From Mycobacteriaceae bacterium (GTDB taxonomy: Bacteria > Actinomycetota > Actinomycetes > Mycobacteriales > Mycobacteriaceae), in contig JAFARC010000001.1 in NCBI GenBank assembly GCA_019245755.1, forward strand, positions 34,932-98,931: DNA of 64,000 bases, in the 5' to 3' direction. Position numbers and translations under genes: made by a program. A model generated the notes under the pieces. The model made no database searches and was not told the origin of the DNA. It was given only the letters and a program-made list of their open reading frames with translations. This document shows positions 17,279 through 27,361 of this stretch, one piece after another. Each line of letters opens with the position of its first letter. Within the stretch, counting starts at the first letter, position 1.

Positions 17279-17818
17279 TCAGGCGGGCCACCGGTAGTCG
17301 TCGCTGGTCGGGTCGGCGCTGTGCTGGTCGCCATCGAGGCAGACCGCGATGGCGGTGCGGTGGGCACGGGTGAGCAGGTCCAATGCGCTGAGCAGGCCGA
17401 TCTGGTCGCGGATCTGGTAGGTCAGCGGGCCCATGTGCAGGTCCACCCAGTGCACCGTCTTGCCGCCGCGCTTGCTGGGGGCGGTCTGCGACACCACCGC
17501 GTAGGCGGGCCGACGCGTCCAATCGATGCACAGCGCCGGCCGCGCGCAGGGCTCAACTTCTGCTGCCGGGGCCGGGATTTCGCGGGGTACCTGGGCCATC
17601 GCGGCCCGCGCGGCGACGAAGCCTTCGAGGATGCCCTGGATTGCGTCGGCGGTGTAGAGCGTCATCATGACGTCGCCCCAGATCATTGCGACGCGGACGT
17701 CGGGGGTGCGGGCGTGGTAGACCGTCAGGTCGGCGTCCTGGTTGCCGCGGATGGAGACGATGGTGTGGGTGATGATTCCCGCTGGGACGGTGTGTACGGC
17801 GGCGGCGGACTGGGACAT
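17279..17818 (-). CDS. Conserved hypothetical protein of the element
   Basis: 179 aa from ATG 17818 preceded by GAGGAG at 7-9 bases. No signal peptide or TM segment. Mixed alpha/beta composition with MIWGDVMMTLYTADAIQGIL and, near the C-terminus, DLHMGPLTYQIRDQIGLL, a Trp/His-containing segment. Separated by 41 bases from the lipoprotein gene downstream, so probably co-transcribed. No family recognised. Confidence 0.6.
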   Translation of the reverse strand: MSQSAAAVHTVPAGIITHTIVSIRGNQDADLTVYHARTPDVRVAMIWGDVMMTLYTADAIQGILEGFVAARAAMAQVPREIPAPAAEVEPCARPALCIDWTRRPAYAVVSQTAPSKRGGKTVHWVDLHMGPLTYQIRDQIGLLSALDLLTRAHRTAIAVCLDGDQHSADPTSDDYRWPA

Positions 17819-18134
17819 GGTTGTGCTCCTCGGAGTTTGGATTGGGTGGCCGGTTGGCTGCGCCCGGCAGACCGCCGGGGTGGTGGTGTCAACCCCGAAG
17901 AGCCGCAGCGCCGAAGGCCGATTTCCGCTCGCGCAGCGAGCCCGTTGTCGGGAAATCGGCGGGAGCCGCGTGGGTGCAGCGAAGTCGAGCGCAGCGAGAT
18001 GCAGCGAAGAACACGCGACAGCGTGAAGCGGTGTGGGTTGACTCCGGCGGGGCCCCGGCGGTCAGACTGGGCGGGCGCTGACGGCTATGAGTGGTGAGGG
18101 GCTGCGGTTTGGTCGCTGGCGGCGGCCAAGGTCT
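17819..18134. repeat. Non-coding region with nested hairpin and short repeats
   Basis: GCCGATTTCC at 17917-17926 pairs perfectly with GGAAATCGGC at 17951-17960, and GCTCGC-gca-GCGAGC (17927-17941) is nested directly inside it. Downstream, GCAGCGAAG-like words repeat between 17,970 and 18,020. No ORF of quality is seen. It lies at the apparent junction between element genes and chromosomal SDR genes, so it may be a terminator, REP-like repeat or boundary feature. Confidence 0.6.
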
Positions 18135-18929
18135 TCAGATACTCATCGTCGCGCTCAGGCCACCATCGACGACGATCGTCGTCCCATTGATGTAGTTCGC
18201 CTCGTCCGAGGCGAGGAAGACCGCTGCGTGTGCTGCATCCCAAGCGTCTCCGATCTTGCCGCGCGGCGAACACGCGTCCAGGTGTTGCCACAGCTGCTGC
18301 GGATCATCGGTGCGGCTGCTGACCCAGGTTTCCAGCGCGGGCGTTCGAACCACACCGAGGACAATCGCATTGGCACGGATGCCTTTACGGGCATATTCGA
18401 GCGCCACGGTCTGCGTCAACTGGACCACCGCGGCTTTGCTCGACGCGTACGAGATCGACGGGGCACCAACCCAGCGGATGGCGGCGAGAGAACTCATGTT
18501 GATGATCACGCCGCCGCCCTGCTTCTCCATGACCGGCAGGATGTATTTGCACGTCAGAAACTGGGAGGTGAGGTTGGTCCGGAGCACCTGTTCCCAGCTC
18601 TCCTCGCTCGTGTCGACAGGCCCGCCGATGCGGTCGATGCCGACGTTGTTGTGCAGGATGTCGATGCGCCCGAAGCAGTCCACGCAGTAGCGGACCATAT
18701 CCCGAATCTGCTCGGCCACCGTGACATCGGCGCGGAAGGCCTCCGCCGTGCCGCCTTCTCGCGCGATCAGCTGCACTGTTGCTTGTGCGCCGCCACCACG
18801 ATCGACGCAGAACACCTTGGCGCCCTCGCGGGCGAACTGGACGGCTGTCGCCTTGCCGTTGCCCCAGCCCGGCCCGGAATTCGAGGCCCCGGTTACGATT
18901 GCGACCTTGTCGCGCAGTCGGTCGACCAT
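18135..18929 (-). CDS. SDR family oxidoreductase
   Basis: 264 aa from ATG 18929, preceded by GGAAGG-type RBS. NAD(P) motif TGASNSGPGWGNGKA is a stretched version of TGxxxGxG, NNVG is the NNAG variant, catalytic Ser is in INMSSLAAI and Tyr-Lys in SYASSKAA. The C-terminal INGTTIVVDGG is typical of classical SDRs. Likely NAD(P)H-dependent alcohol/ketone dehydrogenase; substrate unknown. Divergent from the cyclase gene. Confidence 0.88.
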   Translation of the reverse strand: MVDRLRDKVAIVTGASNSGPGWGNGKATAVQFAREGAKVFCVDRGGGAQATVQLIAREGGTAEAFRADVTVAEQIRDMVRYCVDCFGRIDILHNNVGIDRIGGPVDTSEESWEQVLRTNLTSQFLTCKYILPVMEKQGGGVIINMSSLAAIRWVGAPSISYASSKAAVVQLTQTVALEYARKGIRANAIVLGVVRTPALETWVSSRTDDPQQLWQHLDACSPRGKIGDAWDAAHAAVFLASDEANYINGTTIVVDGGLSATMSI

Positions 18930-19190
18930 CGCCGCACGCCTTCCTTTCCTAAACTCGGCCGACTGTGGTGAGGCAATATCAGCATCGAGTCGGTTAGACC
19001 GTTCATCATGGTCCGTCGGCACAACCGTGGCACGCTGGCCTGCTCTTACACCGGCAAACCGGGGTTTCATGCCGGCGAGCTTCTTTCCGGGAGGGCTACC
19101 GGGGGTCGACGCCGGCGCCCGCCGCGCACCGCGCGTGTCACGAGTGCGTTATCGGCACCCCACCGGGGCGGGGATGGCACGATATGCAGG

Positions 19191-22100
19191 GTGGGCGACG
19201 GTCACTTGCGCTCCGACCACCGCGACCCCAGCGCCGAGCGGGGAGCGTCGATCGATGAATTGCTTGACCGGGCGGTGCTGGCGATCAACCGCGGCGATCG
19301 GGCGGCGGCAACCGCCCTGGCGGGGCGGGTGCTGGCGGTTGACCGTGGGAACATCGAGGCCGAGGACTTGTTGGCTGCATCTCCGGACGATCGTGGGGAG
19401 ATCCGGCGGCTGACCATCCTGTTCGCGGATATCGTCGACTCCACGGCGCTTTCGACGCGCCTTGAGCCCGAGGCCTATCGGCTGCTGGTGGGCAGATACC
19501 GCGAGCAGGTGCAGCGGGCCGTCGACCGCTACGGGGGCCACATCGCCTCGACGAAGGGTGATGGGCTGCTCGCGGTCTTCGGTCATCCCGTTGCTCACGA
19601 AAACGACGCACGCCGCGCGGTGCAGGCGGGTTTGGAGATCACCCAGGCAGTGGGGGCGCTGAGCGAACAGGCGCAGCGTCGTTTCGGGGTGGGCATCGAT
19701 GTGCGGGTGGGGGTGCATCGCGGACCGGTGTATCTGGACATCGACCAAGATGACGTCTTCGGCATGGCGGCCAATGTGGCCGCCCGGGTGTGTAGCCTCG
19801 CGCCGGCCGGGTCGGTAGTGGCGTCGGATGCGGTCGAGCTGCTAACCGCCGACCTCTTCGAGATGGAGCATCGCGCGCCGGCCACCGTCAAAGGTGTCGA
19901 GGCGCCGATCACCTACTACCGGGTCATCGGTGAGCGTGCCGAGTCGCCCCCGACCGCCCGCGCGCCGCTGATAGGCCGTGAACGCGAACTCGCGCGACTG
20001 CAAAAGAGCTGGAGGCGAGCGCAGGCCGGCATCTTGACAACACCCGCCCTGGTGATGCGCGGCGAGCCCGGCATCGGCAAGAGCCGGCTGGCCTTAGCGG
20101 CCTGCGAGCTGGTGAAGCAGGACGGCGGTGCGGTGTTGGAGCTGTACGGGTCACCGCTTCACGCCGGTGTTGGTCTGCACCCGGTGCGGACACTGCTGGA
20201 ACGTCGATGCGGCATCACCCGACTCACCGATGCCGGGGAGCGGCTTCGTCTGCTGCGCGCCGAGCTGGTCGCCCGGGGGCTGGATGCGGAAACTGCGGTG
20301 CCACTGTTGGCGCCGGTGCTTGGCATCGGGCCGAAGGAGGGCTATCTACCGGTGGCCGCCGAGGGCCGCAAGCTGCAGCAGCTGATCTCAGAGGCGATCT
20401 GTGGCTATCTGCTGGCCTGCGGTGGCAGTGGTGCTGGGTTGGTGGTCGCCGAGGATGTGCAGTGGTTTGACCCATCCACCATCGAGGTGCTGGGTTCGCT
20501 GATCGCCAGCGGAGGCGGGCGGCTGCTGATGGTGTTGACCGCACGTGATAGCGGGTGGCTGCCGCCGGGCTGGCCGGTCACGGTGTTCGATCTGGCGCCG
20601 CTGACCGCCGAGCAGAGCGACGAGTTGATCGCGGCTCTGCACCCGGCGCTGACCGAGCAGCAGCGGGTGCAGATCCGCGACCGTTGCGACGGTGTGCCGT
20701 TCTACCTCGAGCAGGTGGTTGCGGACCTGGCAGCGGCACCGCCCAGCGAATCTGGTGGATCGGTGGTGCCCGAGACGCTGTATGAGCCGCTGCGGGCCCG
20801 GCTCCGGGGCAGCCGCGCCCTGGTGCGCGTCGCGGAGGCCGCGGCGGTCATCGGACGCCAGGGAGACCGGTCCCTGCTGGCTGCGGTGGTCGACCTCGAC
20901 ACCGACCAGCTCAATCAGGTCATCAAAGAACTTCAGGACGCGCGAGTGTTCGAGTTGGACGGACGGGATGGCTGGAGCTTTCGGCACGAACTGCTGCGCG
21001 AAGTCGCCGCCGAACTCACCCCGCCCAGCCTGCGCCGCGGTCTGCACGCCAAGGCCGCCGACGCGCTGGTCAACGGAGCCGCGGGAGAGCCGGACTGGCC
21101 GGTGGTGGCCGCCCACTACCAACAGGCTGCCCGCCACGGCGACGCCGCATCGGCCTACCGGGGAGCCTCCGCTGCTGCCCGGCGTCGCGGCGCGCTCGCC
21201 GAAGCCCGCACCTACCTCGACCGCGCCGTCACCCAGCTCGAGTGCTGCCCGCCTGGCCCTGACCGCGACCGGCGTGAGGTCGGTGCGCGGTTGCAGCGGG
21301 GCTACCTCGCCGCCGCCGCGGAGCCGGAGGGCAATTTGAGCCCGGTCTCCGTCGCCGACTTCGAGCGCTGCCTGCAACTGGTCGGCACGGACCTGCGTGA
21401 CCACCAGGTTGTGGCGACCTTCATCGCTGCGATCGCACATTACGTATGGGCTGCCGACCTTCGCCGGACGGCGCAGCTGGTTGATGTGCTGCGGCGCGGC
21501 GCCGACCAGGAGCAGCCATGGTTGAGCCGCGCCATACATGCCGGGCTGGGCGTGGTGGCGTTTTTGCGCGGCGAGTTCAGCTCCGCGCGTGCCTATTTCG
21601 AGCAGGGAACGATTGACGTGGCACCACAGGACCAGGTAGACGCGTTGTGGTCCATCCCCACCGACCCGGTGGCGTGGTCGTATGTCTTCCTGGCCGTCGA
21701 CCGTGTCTTGCAGGGCGACCCCGCCGCGGCCGAGGCGCGGCTGAGCCGGGCGGTGCAGCGCGCTGAGCAGCTCGGGTTTCCCCTTGGCCCCTACAACCAC
21801 GTTTGGGCACTCAGAAACGAGATCTGGATCCGCTGCGAAGCCGGCCAGCTCGACCGCGCCCGGACAGTCACCGCCGAGCTGATTGAGCAGTCCGAGCGGC
21901 ACGGGTTCGACTATTGGCAACGGTTCGGGGCGACCGAACAGTGCGGCCTCGACGCCCGCGCGCTGCTGGCTTCCACGGATCGCGACCCTGGCGCTGTGTC
22001 GATCCACATCGCGACAATGACCATGATCCAAGAGACGTTGCGCCGTATCGGGGTCGAAGCGTACCGCCCGATCAATGATGCGGTTGTGGGCCGGCTGCTG

Positions 22101-22430
22101 ATGGCCGCCGGCCGGCACAACCAAGCCCGTGAGTGGCTCGACGCTGCACTGCGCATCACAGCAGGCAACGGCCAGCAGTTCTACGACGCCGAACTGTTGC
22201 GCTTGCGCGCGCACACCCTCGCCGATACCGACGCCCGGGCAGCCGGGTTTGGCGCCGCGCTCGACCTAGCCATCCGCCAGGGTGCGCCGTTGTTTGAACT
22301 ACGCGCCGCGCTCGACGATTTCGACCTTCGAGGGCAATCCGCACGCGAAGGCCTCAGTGACGCCGCGAGCCGGGTGCCCAGCGATAGCGGCCTGCCGGAA
22401 CTGGCGCGGGCGCGGAAGATGCTGGAGTGA
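19191..22430 (+). CDS. Class III nucleotidyl cyclase domain - AAA/NTPase - TPR signalling protein
   Basis: 1079 aa from GTG 19191; upstream frame is open but lies over the SDR promoter. A short N-terminal helical part is followed by a cyclase homology domain (about 65-245): metal Asp in LFADIVDST (~78) and TKGDGLLAVFG (~123), transition-state Asn/Arg in ANVAAR (~193-197), and the Asp 7 before that Asn kept. The lysine normally 4 before the second metal Asp is Ser. An STAND/AAA-type NTPase follows (Walker A GEPGIGKS ~291; VVAEDVQWFD), then TPR-like helical repeats to the end; no C-terminal LuxR HTH. Resembles multi-domain mycobacterial cyclases such as Rv1358/Rv2488c without the HTH. Cytosolic. 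Confidence 0.85.
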   Translation: MGDGHLRSDHRDPSAERGASIDELLDRAVLAINRGDRAAATALAGRVLAVDRGNIEAEDLLAASPDDRGEIRRLTILFADIVDSTALSTRLEPEAYRLLVGRYREQVQRAVDRYGGHIASTKGDGLLAVFGHPVAHENDARRAVQAGLEITQAVGALSEQAQRRFGVGIDVRVGVHRGPVYLDIDQDDVFGMAANVAARVCSLAPAGSVVASDAVELLTADLFEMEHRAPATVKGVEAPITYYRVIGERAESPPTARAPLIGRERELARLQKSWRRAQAGILTTPALVMRGEPGIGKSRLALAACELVKQDGGAVLELYGSPLHAGVGLHPVRTLLERRCGITRLTDAGERLRLLRAELVARGLDAETAVPLLAPVLGIGPKEGYLPVAAEGRKLQQLISEAICGYLLACGGSGAGLVVAEDVQWFDPSTIEVLGSLIASGGGRLLMVLTARDSGWLPPGWPVTVFDLAPLTAEQSDELIAALHPALTEQQRVQIRDRCDGVPFYLEQVVADLAAAPPSESGGSVVPETLYEPLRARLRGSRALVRVAEAAAVIGRQGDRSLLAAVVDLDTDQLNQVIKELQDARVFELDGRDGWSFRHELLREVAAELTPPSLRRGLHAKAADALVNGAAGEPDWPVVAAHYQQAARHGDAASAYRGASAAARRRGALAEARTYLDRAVTQLECCPPGPDRDRREVGARLQRGYLAAAAEPEGNLSPVSVADFERCLQLVGTDLRDHQVVATFIAAIAHYVWAADLRRTAQLVDVLRRGADQEQPWLSRAIHAGLGVVAFLRGEFSSARAYFEQGTIDVAPQDQVDALWSIPTDPVAWSYVFLAVDRVLQGDPAAAEARLSRAVQRAEQLGFPLGPYNHVWALRNEIWIRCEAGQLDRARTVTAELIEQSERHGFDYWQRFGATEQCGLDARALLASTDRDPGAVSIHIATMTMIQETLRRIGVEAYRPINDAVVGRLLMAAGRHNQAREWLDAALRITAGNGQQFYDAELLRLRAHTLADTDARAAGFGAALDLAIRQGAPLFELRAALDDFDLRGQSAREGLSDAASRVPSDSGLPELARARKMLE

Positions 22431-22486
22431 TAGCAACTTTCGCATCATCTGGGCATGCCCTTAGCGGGTGCGATCCACAAATCAAA

Positions 22487-22660
22487 GGGCACGTGGCGGC
22501 CAACCTGAACTTCGGCAATGACCGCGCCCTGCTGCTGGCCGTCGCCACCCAGCTGCCGTTCATCGGCTATCCCCGCACCCTCAACGCGCTGGCCGCGGTC
22601 AACGAAATCTCGCCGCCGCACACCGCACAACCGCCTGGACACGACACGAAGGAGAACTGA
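22487..22660 (+). pseudogene. C-terminal relic of a carboxymuconolactone decarboxylase-family protein
   Basis: The frame reads GHVAANLNFGND and then LLLAVATQLPFIGYPRTLNAL, the C-terminal signature of CMD/AhpD-like proteins, and ends at 22660. The N-terminal half with the CxxC/His catalytic region is absent, and the frame merges into the stop of the cyclase gene. It precedes the aldo/keto reductase by 4 bases, so the pair was probably an operon before truncation. Confidence 0.65.
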
Positions 22661-22664
22661 CAAC

Positions 22665-23642
<978 letters not shown>

Positions 23643-24019
23643 CACCGGCGCTTTTACGCGGGTCGAGGTGATGAAGCGACAGCGTCGTTAGTTCGTAGAT
23701 TGCCGCAGTCGCACGGCGCCACGACGTTACGGGGTGACTCCAGCCCAAGCTGAGGCGGATCAGGCCAACGGTAATAACGTTCATACCGACGGAACTGAGC
23801 ATCACCGAGCCGAGGCCACGCCCGACACGAGGCAGCCGACAACCCGCGATGAGTTTCGGCACCGAATCGTGTCTCTATATCTGGAGGCCGATCAACTCGG
23901 GCCTCAATCTAGTCATCCAGGTGCGAAGCCCCTGCGCGGAGGGAGACATTTCTCGCATCTGGAGATGGTGTGGGTGCGCGGGGCCCATCTGGTGCTGTCA
24001 CGAGAGAGGAGACCATCAC
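23643..24019. other. 377-bp region without a recognisable gene
   Basis: Short open frames on both strands lack coding character and known motifs. It should contain the promoter of the SDR pair at 24020. I see no convincing promoter boxes, only a GAGAGGAG RBS at its right end. Confidence 0.5.
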
Positions 24020-24754
24020 GTGAGGAAGATTTCTGGCAAATCCGTTCTGATTACCGGCGCCAACCGTGGCATCGGTCAGGCACTGGTCGAAGAGGCCTTG
24101 AACAGGGGTGCAGCGCGGGTGTATGCCGGTTCGCGCCAAGGATTCTCGCACAGCGACGCACGGGTGGTTCCACTGATGCTAGACGTCACCGATGCTGGGC
24201 AGATACGAGACGCGGCCGACACAGTCGATTCACTGGACGTGCTGGTCAATAACGCCGGAATCGCGCTGTATGACGACTTGAGCGATCGCGCGCTGCTTGA
24301 ACAGCACCTCGCGGTGAACTTCTTCGGAACTTACGCCGTGACGCAGGCGTTTCTACCGCTGCTGATTCGTTCCGGCGGGGCCATCGTCAACAATCTGTCG
24401 GTCAACGCTTTGGCGCCGTTGCCACTGATCCCGGCCTATTCGATCTCTAAGGCGGCCGCGTTCAACATGACGCAATCGCTGCGCGCCTTCTTGGCCGATA
24501 GCGGCGTGAGCGTGCATGCCGTGCTCACCGGCCCCACAGACACCGACATGACGCGAGGTCTCGACATACCGAAGGCCGCTCCGGAGTCCATCGCGCGAGC
24601 CATTCTCGACGGAGTGGACCGCGGTGATGAGGACATCTTCCCCGACCCGATGTCGCAGTGGATCGCCGGGGACTGGCGAAATGGCGCTACGAAGGCACTC
24701 GAACGTCAGTATGCCGAACTGCTCGCCGACGCAGCGCGCGCGACGGCCGAATGA
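24020..24754 (+). CDS. SDR family oxidoreductase
   Basis: 244 aa from GTG 24020 with GAGGAG about 9 bases upstream; the longer frame to 23849 lacks an RBS. Cofactor motif TGANRGIGQ, NNAG, catalytic Ser in NLSVNALAP and AYSISKAAA with Tyr-Lys. C-terminal part is helical with EDIFPDPMSQWIAGDW, as in SDRs annotated as SDR family oxidoreductase YbbO-like. Followed after 13 bases by a second SDR: an operon of two paralogous-type reductases. Confidence 0.88.
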   Translation: MRKISGKSVLITGANRGIGQALVEEALNRGAARVYAGSRQGFSHSDARVVPLMLDVTDAGQIRDAADTVDSLDVLVNNAGIALYDDLSDRALLEQHLAVNFFGTYAVTQAFLPLLIRSGGAIVNNLSVNALAPLPLIPAYSISKAAAFNMTQSLRAFLADSGVSVHAVLTGPTDTDMTRGLDIPKAAPESIARAILDGVDRGDEDIFPDPMSQWIAGDWRNGATKALERQYAELLADAARATAE

Positions 24755-24767
24755 AGTGGAGCGCAAC

Positions 24768-25514
24768 ATGAGTGAACTGACCGGCAACGCCGTTATGGTC
24801 GTGGGCGCAAGCCGCGGCCTGGGCCGCGGGATCTCCGCGGGCGTCGCCGCGGCCGGGGCCACGGTGATCGCTGTCGCGCGCAGCGCGGCACCGCATGTCG
24901 AGCGAGGCGATGAGACCGGTGATATCCAACCGGTGATCGCCGATGCCAGTGACGCTTCAGCGGCCGGCGCCCTGCTCGATCGCTATGAACCCGAGGCCCT
25001 GATTCTTGTCGCCGGCGCGAGCCCGTTAATGCGTCCGCTGCAGCAGCAGACATGGGAAACGTTTTCAGTCAACTGGAACACCGATGTCCGTATCGCATTC
25101 CATTGGTTGCGCGAGGCCTTACTCAAGCCGCTGTCGCCCGGCAGCCGGGTCGTCGTGATTAGCAGCGGTGCCGCGCTTGCGGGGTCACCGCTGAGCGGTG
25201 GGTACGCCGGCGCCAAGGCCACCCAGCGGTTCATCACGGGCTACGCTCAACAGGAAGCTAACCTGGCGGACCTGGGCATCACGTTCACCGCGGTGCTGCC
25301 CCGCATCACGCCGCTGACCGAGCTTGGCCGGCCGGCGGTGCGGGCGTACGCGGCCCGCAGCGGACAGTCCGAGCAGGAATACATCCAGCAGTTCGGCGAG
25401 CCGCTCACCCCCCAGGTGGCCGGCGCGGCTGTGGTCGAACTGCTACAGGCAGATGCGGCCACCGTCGCCTCCAGTTACATGCTGAGCAGCGCCGGGCTCC
25501 AAAAGCTGAACTGA
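24768..25514 (+). CDS. SDR family oxidoreductase
   Basis: 248 aa from ATG 24768, with GGAG 7 bases upstream. GASRGLGRG cofactor loop, catalytic Ser in VVISSGAAL, Tyr-Lys in GGYAGAKAT. The NNAG motif is replaced by VAGAS, an atypical feature. Second gene of the SDR pair; probably co-expressed with 24020-24754. Substrate unknown. Confidence 0.85.
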   Translation: MSELTGNAVMVVGASRGLGRGISAGVAAAGATVIAVARSAAPHVERGDETGDIQPVIADASDASAAGALLDRYEPEALILVAGASPLMRPLQQQTWETFSVNWNTDVRIAFHWLREALLKPLSPGSRVVVISSGAALAGSPLSGGYAGAKATQRFITGYAQQEANLADLGITFTAVLPRITPLTELGRPAVRAYAARSGQSEQEYIQQFGEPLTPQVAGAAVVELLQADAATVASSYMLSSAGLQKLN

Positions 25515-25612
25515 CCCGCTGGTCACCGCCATATACCAGTAACCGTCGGCGGGCGTATCACGGACTCGATGCGACGAATCGTAATTACCGGTAGAGAAGG
25601 GCTGAAATCGCA

Positions 25613-26350
25613 ATGGACACACCCCCAATCGTGTCGGCTCAGGAGTGGGAAGCGGCGCGACAGCAGCTGCTGGTGAAGGAAAAGGAGGTCTTCCGCGCGC
25701 GTGACGCGCTAGCAGCGTCGCGTCGACGGATGCCATGGCAGGCGGTGGAGAAGCGCTATGAGTTCGACGGGTCCGAGGGCAGGGTGAGCCTGCTGGACCT
25801 GTTCCACGGTCGCCGGCAGCTGATCATCTACCGGGCCTTCTTCGAGCCCGGCGTCGACGGCTGGCCCGAGCATGCCTGCCGCGGCTGCTCGATGATCGCC
25901 GACCATGTCGGTCACCTCGCCCATCTGAACGCCCGCAACACCACACTCGTGTTCGTCTCCCGTGCGCCGCAGGCAGACATCGAGCGCTTGAAAGCCAGGA
26001 TGGGCTGGCAGATGCCGTGGTACACCATGACCGACAGCTTCGACGCCGATTTCGGAGTGGACGAGTGGCATGGCACGAACGCGTTCATCCGCGCCGGTGA
26101 TCGCGTGCTCCGCACCTACTTCATCAACAACCGCGGCGACGAGGCGCTGGGCAGCACCTGGAGCTACCTGGACATGACCGCGCTCGGGCGGCAGGAGGAC
26201 TGGGAGGACTCGCCGGAGGGCTATCCACAAACCCCGGCGTACGCGTGGTGGAACTGGCACGACGCCTACGGCGACGCCTCGCAGTCCCAGTGGTGGGCAG
26301 ACCCCGACCAGGACATCCGGAACCCCGCCGACCCACGACCGCGGGGGTGA
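25613..26350 (+). CDS. DUF899 thioredoxin-like protein
   Basis: 245 aa. The family signature is clear: YEFDGSEGRVSLLDLFHGR, then FEPGVDGWPEHACRGCSMIADHVGHLAHLNARN in shortened view, with a CRGC dithiol-like pair near residue 92, and a C-terminal Trp-rich GRQEDWEDSPEGYPQ. DUF899 proteins have a thioredoxin fold and are of unknown function, often beside ECF sigma genes. First gene of a three-gene operon with sigma factor (3-base gap) and MDMPI-type protein. Confidence 0.85.
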   Translation: MDTPPIVSAQEWEAARQQLLVKEKEVFRARDALAASRRRMPWQAVEKRYEFDGSEGRVSLLDLFHGRRQLIIYRAFFEPGVDGWPEHACRGCSMIADHVGHLAHLNARNTTLVFVSRAPQADIERLKARMGWQMPWYTMTDSFDADFGVDEWHGTNAFIRAGDRVLRTYFINNRGDEALGSTWSYLDMTALGRQEDWEDSPEGYPQTPAYAWWNWHDAYGDASQSQWWADPDQDIRNPADPRPRG

Positions 26351-26353
26351 GCG

Positions 26354-27361
26354 ATGCCGTCCACCAGCACTGATGATTTCGCAGGCCTCGCCGAACGGTA
26401 TCGCCCGGAACTGTTGGCCTACTGCTATCGAATGCTCGGATCGGTAGATGAGTGCGAAGATCTCGTGCAAGAAACCTACTTGCGTGCGTGGCGGTCCTAC
26501 GATCGGTTTGAGGGACGTTCCTCGTTACGGTTGTGGCTTTACAAGATCGCGACCACGACGTATCTGACGGCGCTGCAGACGCGACAACGCCGTGCGCTTC
26601 CGTCGGGCCTGAGCGCACCAGCCGAAACTGCAGGAGTCGGGCTGGCGGCGGCGCGATCCGACATCCCATGGCTACAACCGGCCCCGGACAGTCTGCTCTA
26701 CGGCGCCACCGACGACCCGGCTGTCGTCGTGTCTCACCGCAACACCGTCCGTCTGGCGTTTATCGCTGCGCTGCAGCACTTGTCACCCCTGCAGCGCGCT
26801 GCACTGGTACTGCGCGACGTTCTGCGCTGGCCGGCAAGGGAAGTCGCCGAGATGTTGGACACGTCGACAGCGGCGGTCAACAGTGCATTGCAGCGCGCCC
26901 GCGCACAACTGTCAGCGGCCGCGCCGGTGCAGGACGATCTCAGCGAACCCACCGACCCACAGGTGCGCGACTTGCTGGACCGCTACATGGCGGCATTCGA
27001 ACACGCCGACGTCAAAACACTCGCCGAGCTGCTTCGAGCCGACGTCGAGCTGGAAATGCCACCCATTCCCACCTGGTTCACTGGACGCGACGCCGTGTGC
27101 TCATTCATGGCTAACGTCGTGCTGCACACCCCGGATCAATGGCGGCTGATCGACACCCGAGCCAACGGTGCTCCCGCGTTCGCCCTCTACAAACGCGCAA
27201 CCGATGGCTCCTTCCGCGCCGCCGGTGTCGACGTGATCTCATTGCGAGACGGGCGCATCGCGCGAATCATCGCGTTCAACGACCCGCGACTGGTCACGAC
27301 ATTTGGTCTCGCCGAAACGTTCCCGCAGCCACCGGACCACCCGACGCCGGCACACAGGTGA
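26354..27361 (+). CDS. ECF RNA polymerase sigma factor with C-terminal SnoaL-like domain (SigG-like)
   Basis: 335 aa. Sigma region 2 is at about 12-80 (YCYRMLGSVDECEDLVQET), region 4 at about 135-185 (LSPLQRAALVLRDVLRW and AREVAEMLDTSTAAVNS), and a SnoaL-like domain fills 200-320 (LLDRYMAAFEHADV). Sigma factors with SnoaL tails (SigJ/ECF41, SigG groups) use the tail for self-control instead of an anti-sigma factor, and no anti-sigma gene is here. Overlaps the next start by GTGA. Probable oxidative or electrophile stress regulator, by analogy. Confidence 0.88.
   Translation: MPSTSTDDFAGLAERYRPELLAYCYRMLGSVDECEDLVQETYLRAWRSYDRFEGRSSLRLWLYKIATTTYLTALQTRQRRALPSGLSAPAETAGVGLAAARSDIPWLQPAPDSLLYGATDDPAVVVSHRNTVRLAFIAALQHLSPLQRAALVLRDVLRWPAREVAEMLDTSTAAVNSALQRARAQLSAAAPVQDDLSEPTDPQVRDLLDRYMAAFEHADVKTLAELLRADVELEMPPIPTWFTGRDAVCSFMANVVLHTPDQWRLIDTRANGAPAFALYKRATDGSFRAAGVDVISLRDGRIARIIAFNDPRLVTTFGLAETFPQPPDHPTPAHR

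Noticed and set aside
18340..18360. GTTCGAACC word that could be a tRNA T-arm
   Set aside because: It lies inside the SDR gene with no acceptor or anticodon stem around it; no tRNA was found in the window.
20388..22214. 608-codon open frame antisense to the cyclase protein
   Set aside because: No domain, no RBS, Gln/Gly/Arg-rich; the plus-strand frame has complete cyclase and NTPase motifs.
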